Shown piece after piece: positions 17,734 to 20,692 of a stretch of DNA of 20,692 nt. The translations under genes were made by a program, and so were the position numbers. Location: positions 92,797 through 113,488 of the forward strand of contig JH153799.1 of the NCBI GenBank assembly GCA_000226015.1. Reading direction: 5' to 3'. This DNA comes from Mnemiopsis leidyi (taxonomy: Eukaryota > Ctenophora > Tentaculata > Lobata > Bolinopsidae). Numbering within the stretch: position 1 is the first letter of the stretch; every line of letters starts with the position of its first letter. The notes under the pieces are model-generated. The model had not been told where the DNA came from. It searched no databases and saw only the letters and a list, made by a program, of their open reading frames with translations.

Positions 17734-17877
17734 TCTGGCTTTCTTACTCAACATAACACCTGCTCTGCTCTCACTCCGCAAGCGTTTTCGTTTAGCGCGC
17801 TCAGCTCTGATCGAATATATCACAACATTAGTCCAGGACCTGGAACCGAAGAGAGTAATGATCACCGTCTGTTCTGT

Positions 17878-17987
17878 CACGTGGTCGCCAAGGCCACCAC
17901 GTGGTTACCACTGGAACCGCTGGTCCTCACGACACGTGTTTCAGCTGTTTGACCAATGAGGGGCTCTGACCTTGGTCACGTGATTGG
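17878..17987. promoter_or_regulatory. E-box/CCAAT cluster, possible promoter
   Basis: Four CACGTG sites (17878, 17898, 17933, 17977), a CAGCTG (17942), a CCAAT (17953-17957) and an inverted CCAAT (ATTGG, 17983-17987) within 110 bp, in a locally GC- and CpG-richer stretch. No confident first exon was found on either side. Confidence 0.45.
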
Positions 17988-18172
17988 TGTTTGTTGACAC
18001 GCGGTATCGTTTCCATGGGGACGGACACGCCGCTCGGTTGTTGCTGAGGTGGCAGTTTCTCTTTTTAGGATCGGTTTCGGTTTGGCTGGTTCAGCCTCTC
18101 TAACGGCTAGCTTGTCACAAACGTTCAGCTTCCTTTCGTTTGCCGTGATGATACTCACATTTAGTTTTTACA

Positions 18173-18231
18173 TTTCAAGTAAAACTTTATTTACATAACA
18201 AGTTCAACTTTATTTACATTACAAGTTCAAC
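18173..18231. repeat. 26-bp duplication with TTTATT
   Basis: About 2.3 copies of ACAAGTTCAACTTTATTTAC. Each copy gives AATAAA on the minus strand, so it could serve as a polyadenylation signal for a minus-strand gene to the right. Confidence 0.7.
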
Positions 18232-19259
18232 AAATTATTGTTGTCTATTTTTCCTTATATAATAATAAACCTAACATGATCATGGGTCATGAACCTTTCT
18301 TGTAACCCCTTGCCATATTCCATAGTTCTACCAAAAATTATGAGCAATTGAGCAGTAAAGTTTGTTGAAGTGATGGCTTCAAGTTCGTAAAACCCGTATG
18401 AATTGATCTAAAGTTCTCAAGTTTACTTGTTCCATTCGAAAACTACGTTCGATTTAAGTTAAAAAAGCATTCTACTTGATGGGGCAAGTCTTAGTTTCAT
18501 GCAATGCAATACGTTATCAGTTATTAACTTGTGATTTATACGTGATATTGACGGAAACCACTGATCAGTGCCTAAACTTGTTCAATATTCTGTTAAATGT
18601 GTTTTTATACAAGAAGTAAGAGTTCCACTTTGATGTGCTTTTCTGTCTCTGAGACACAGGAGTTACGGTCGTTAAAGTTAAAAAGTTCTCGGGAAAGTTT
18701 TTTCCCGATTCTAGATTTTCCATCACGATAGTTGATGACCTCCAAGATGATTAAGTTTTCACTATTGTACTTGTAGTACAGTACTGTGTTTTTTTGTAAT
18801 TTTAGATAAAAGGAAAAGGTTGCCCAATTTCAAAGAAGAGTGCATTATGCTTATGAACAATTCTGAGAACACTTTATCACGGAAGTTTCATCTAAGGGGT
18901 TGGTCATGCTACTTGAAATAGTAAATTCAAATTTTTCCTTTAGTAGCAGTATGAGAGTGATTACGAGAACAAATATCATTGCTGCTCAAACTTCACTTCC
19001 ACAAGCTTTTTTTTGATGAGCTCAAAGTAAACTGATTTTGACGGTGGATCGTTTTTCAAATCTCTCTGCTATGCTAATGCTACCTATTTTAGCATTCCGT
19101 AAAGTTCGTGAATCGTGAGCAGATGAAGAAACTTGGATCAAATAATAGGTTTCGTCTAGTCCCGATATTGACTGTTCGTACCGATTCATCTTATCGGTCA
19201 AACGCTGTCACATATGTAACTAAATTTGTGACACCTTCCCAACTATAACTGTATTTCAA
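18232..19259. other. Intergenic or UTR sequence, no gene seen
   Basis: AT-rich, no long frame. A short hairpin CGGGAAAGTTTTTTCCCG lies near 18689. Confidence 0.4.
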
Positions 19260-19613
19260 TCAGTCATGTCCGTAGCCATAGTCAATGTTGACGAGATTGT
19301 AGAGTTCGAACTTCGAAAAGGCATCTTGTATTTGACAGACCCGGGTTAAGTTGAACCAGAACTGATCTAACTCACCCCCTTTCTGCGCTAGCTTGTGTGC
19401 CTCAATTCCATTTGGTGCGTGTCTGTGTTTGTTTGCTTCTTGTTGTTCCATAAATGTAAGTGTAAACTTCAAGACTGGTTGCAGTGATGCCCAAAAGGTT
19501 TTGTAACACCATGGATGCTGACTAAGCTCACCTGACCCTATCCAATGTGATTTTCCAACGTCAGTTGGTCCGCTTTCCCGACCAAACCTTAACGAGATTT
19601 TTATATCCGTCAA
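19260..19613 (-). CDS. Unrecognised minus-strand ORF, possible exon
   Basis: A frame of 117 residues to TGA at 19260-19262, with complex, Trp- and Phe-rich content (GKSHWIGSGELSQHPWCYKT, then LKFTLTFMEQQEANKHR, then GGELDQFWFNLTRVC). The frame stays open a little upstream to an acceptor-like ATTGTAG, with no ATG. A TCAG|GTGAGC donor-like site near 19531 could split it. Composition looks coding, but I recognise no family. It could equally be a fragment of a mobile element. Confidence 0.3.
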   Translation of the reverse strand: MTDIKISLRFGRESGPTDVGKSHWIGSGELSQHPWCYKTFWASLQPVLKFTLTFMEQQEANKHRHAPNGIEAHKLAQKGGELDQFWFNLTRVCQIQDAFSKFELYNLVNIDYGYGHD

Positions 19614-20100
19614 AACTTTTTGAGTCGGGTATCCATGTTGCCTCTACAATAGCCATATTGTAAGTTAATTCAACATCAACAATTTTTTATGCCTAAACAA
19701 CTCTAGTTCTAACAACATTGTAAATTATGATTATCTCGCTACGTTTTGACTTGCGAGAATGTCTTTTAATTGCAAATTTATCACCTCAGCTGAAGGTCAC
19801 ACCTCACTAAAACTTATCGTAGTATGTTCTAAGAAAGTAAGAAGAAAAGCACTTCTCCAATGATAATTGATAGAGCAACTTTAACTTAAACTGTATAATC
19901 AATTCGTTGCTCCAGTAACCGTGAAGCGCCCTGCATTTTCAGCACTTACATTATACTAATTCCCTTTGACTTTTATTGATAATTATAATTATATTTATAT
20001 ATCTATTCTCTACTTAAATGTGCAACACATATCCGAGGTACCTAAAATTTAATAGTTGGCCACGGTGACAATTACCGGGATAACGCAATTCTAGAAATCT
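19614..20100. other. AT-rich sequence, no gene seen
   Basis: No frame, repeat or RNA gene recognised. Confidence 0.4.
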
Positions 20101-20179
20101 GGCAAACCCAATTTGGCTGGACGTGTGGCCATGACTACCGCACCACAAACACAGCTGCTAGGCTCAGCGTCATCCTGTG

Positions 20180-20530
20180 TGACGTCATTACCATATTTCT
20201 GTGGTAATCTTATAGTCGGAACTCTGTTTGGTTGCGAGTAAGCCTGGTTGGATTTCGAGTAAGCCCGTAGGCCCGAGAATCGTTGACCGGGTAATAAACA
20301 ACTTATCGAACGACTATTTTATCATAGACCTACAATTTCCGACCATGCTCAACTTTCTACGACTTTTGGTTTTTGTAGATAATTTCGTGTGACCTGAGCG
20401 ACAGTTCTGATTGGCCGATAAACAGTCACGAGCATCTACCTTGTGAGCGCACACTCTGCTCTCATTGGACCACAAGTTTATCACGCGCACACCACGTGAC
20501 TATGACCTCACCATAGCTCGCTCTCTCTCT
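20180..20530. promoter_or_regulatory. Promoter-like region at right edge
   Basis: CRE TGACGTCA (20180-20187), two inverted CCAAT boxes (ATTGG at 20410 and 20464), E-box CACGTG (20493-20498) and a CT-rich tract (20518-20531). Layout fits a TATA-less promoter of a gene beyond the window or on the minus strand. Confidence 0.4.
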
Positions 20531-20635
20531 CAGCAGGTTGATATGAACTCAGTTATCACCCTGGGACCCAGTTATTACCTTGGGACTTGAATGTCTAAAT
20601 TATCAGCTTATCAAACCCAATATTGTCTTGTCAGG

Positions 20636-20692
20636 CAGAGAGAGAAAAAGAGAGAGAGAGCGAGAGCGAGAGAGAGAGAGAGAGAGAGAGAG
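20636..20692. repeat. GA microsatellite
   Basis: (GA)n with short AAAA and CG interruptions, running off the window end. It is roughly complementary to the CT tract at 20518-20531, so the two could pair. Confidence 0.95.

Noticed and set aside
17647..17959. Overlapping ORFs on both strands around the CT microsatellite
   Set aside because: Both owe their length to the stop-free (CT)n tract and the E-box cluster.
18001..18198. Short + strand frame with a hydrophobic run (FSFLSFAVMILTFSFYI)
   Set aside because: No ATG, only about 66 codons, ends in a repeat; a chance frame is more likely than a membrane protein.

Overview
The window is animal nuclear DNA, most likely from an invertebrate. It has GT-AG introns that keep codon phase, a truncated non-LTR retrotransposon, a Tc1/mariner relic, a short inverted-repeat DNA transposon, abundant mini- and microsatellites, and CCAAT, E-box (CACGTG), CRE (TGACGTCA) and RFX X-box motifs. 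I cannot name the species. A marine invertebrate such as a cnidarian, sponge or lophotrochozoan is only a guess from the repeat style.

The single well-supported gene is a ubinuclein (UBN1/UBN2) homologue on the + strand, lying in eleven exons between 345 and 15296. Its first exon or exons are left of the window. Joined at GT-AG sites, the exons give 3138 nt, or 1045 residues, with every codon phase matching across ten introns. The order is the Hpc2-related domain (HRD/HUN, exons 1-2), a basic Lys-rich linker (exons 3-5), the ubinuclein middle domain (exons 6-9), a long Ser/Thr/Lys-rich disordered region (exon 10), and a last exon with a helical start, a SUMO-interaction-like VIIIDDD motif and a Ser-rich tail. 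In known animals ubinuclein is the HIRA-complex subunit that helps deposit histone H3.3 independently of replication.

The introns hold most of the unusual sequence. Intron 1 ends in four exact 45-bp tandem copies of its own 3' splice site. Intron 2 carries a 5'-truncated, frameshifted non-LTR element (about 1030-2617) and a degenerate GAACCG-rich repeat. Intron 3 has a G17 run and a CACCCCTGTATCATGGGG minisatellite. Intron 6 has a long-stem hairpin. Intron 7 has two UGUA-rich arrays flanking a roughly 190-bp satellite with GC hairpins. Intron 10 has a large diverged inverted repeat, a roughly 670-bp inverted-repeat element holding a decayed helix-turn-helix ORF on the minus strand, three CACGTG boxes exactly 16 bp apart, and a C24 run just before the last exon.

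The region right of 15296 is sparse. It has two polyadenylation signals, a cluster of RFX, CRE and E-box motifs (15489-15692), a Tc1/mariner-like transposase relic on the minus strand (16799-17038), an E-box/CCAAT cluster (17878-17987), one unrecognised minus-strand ORF (19260-19613), and a promoter-like CRE/CCAAT/E-box stretch (20180-20530) before a terminal GA microsatellite. I saw no convincing tRNA, rRNA or CRISPR array.
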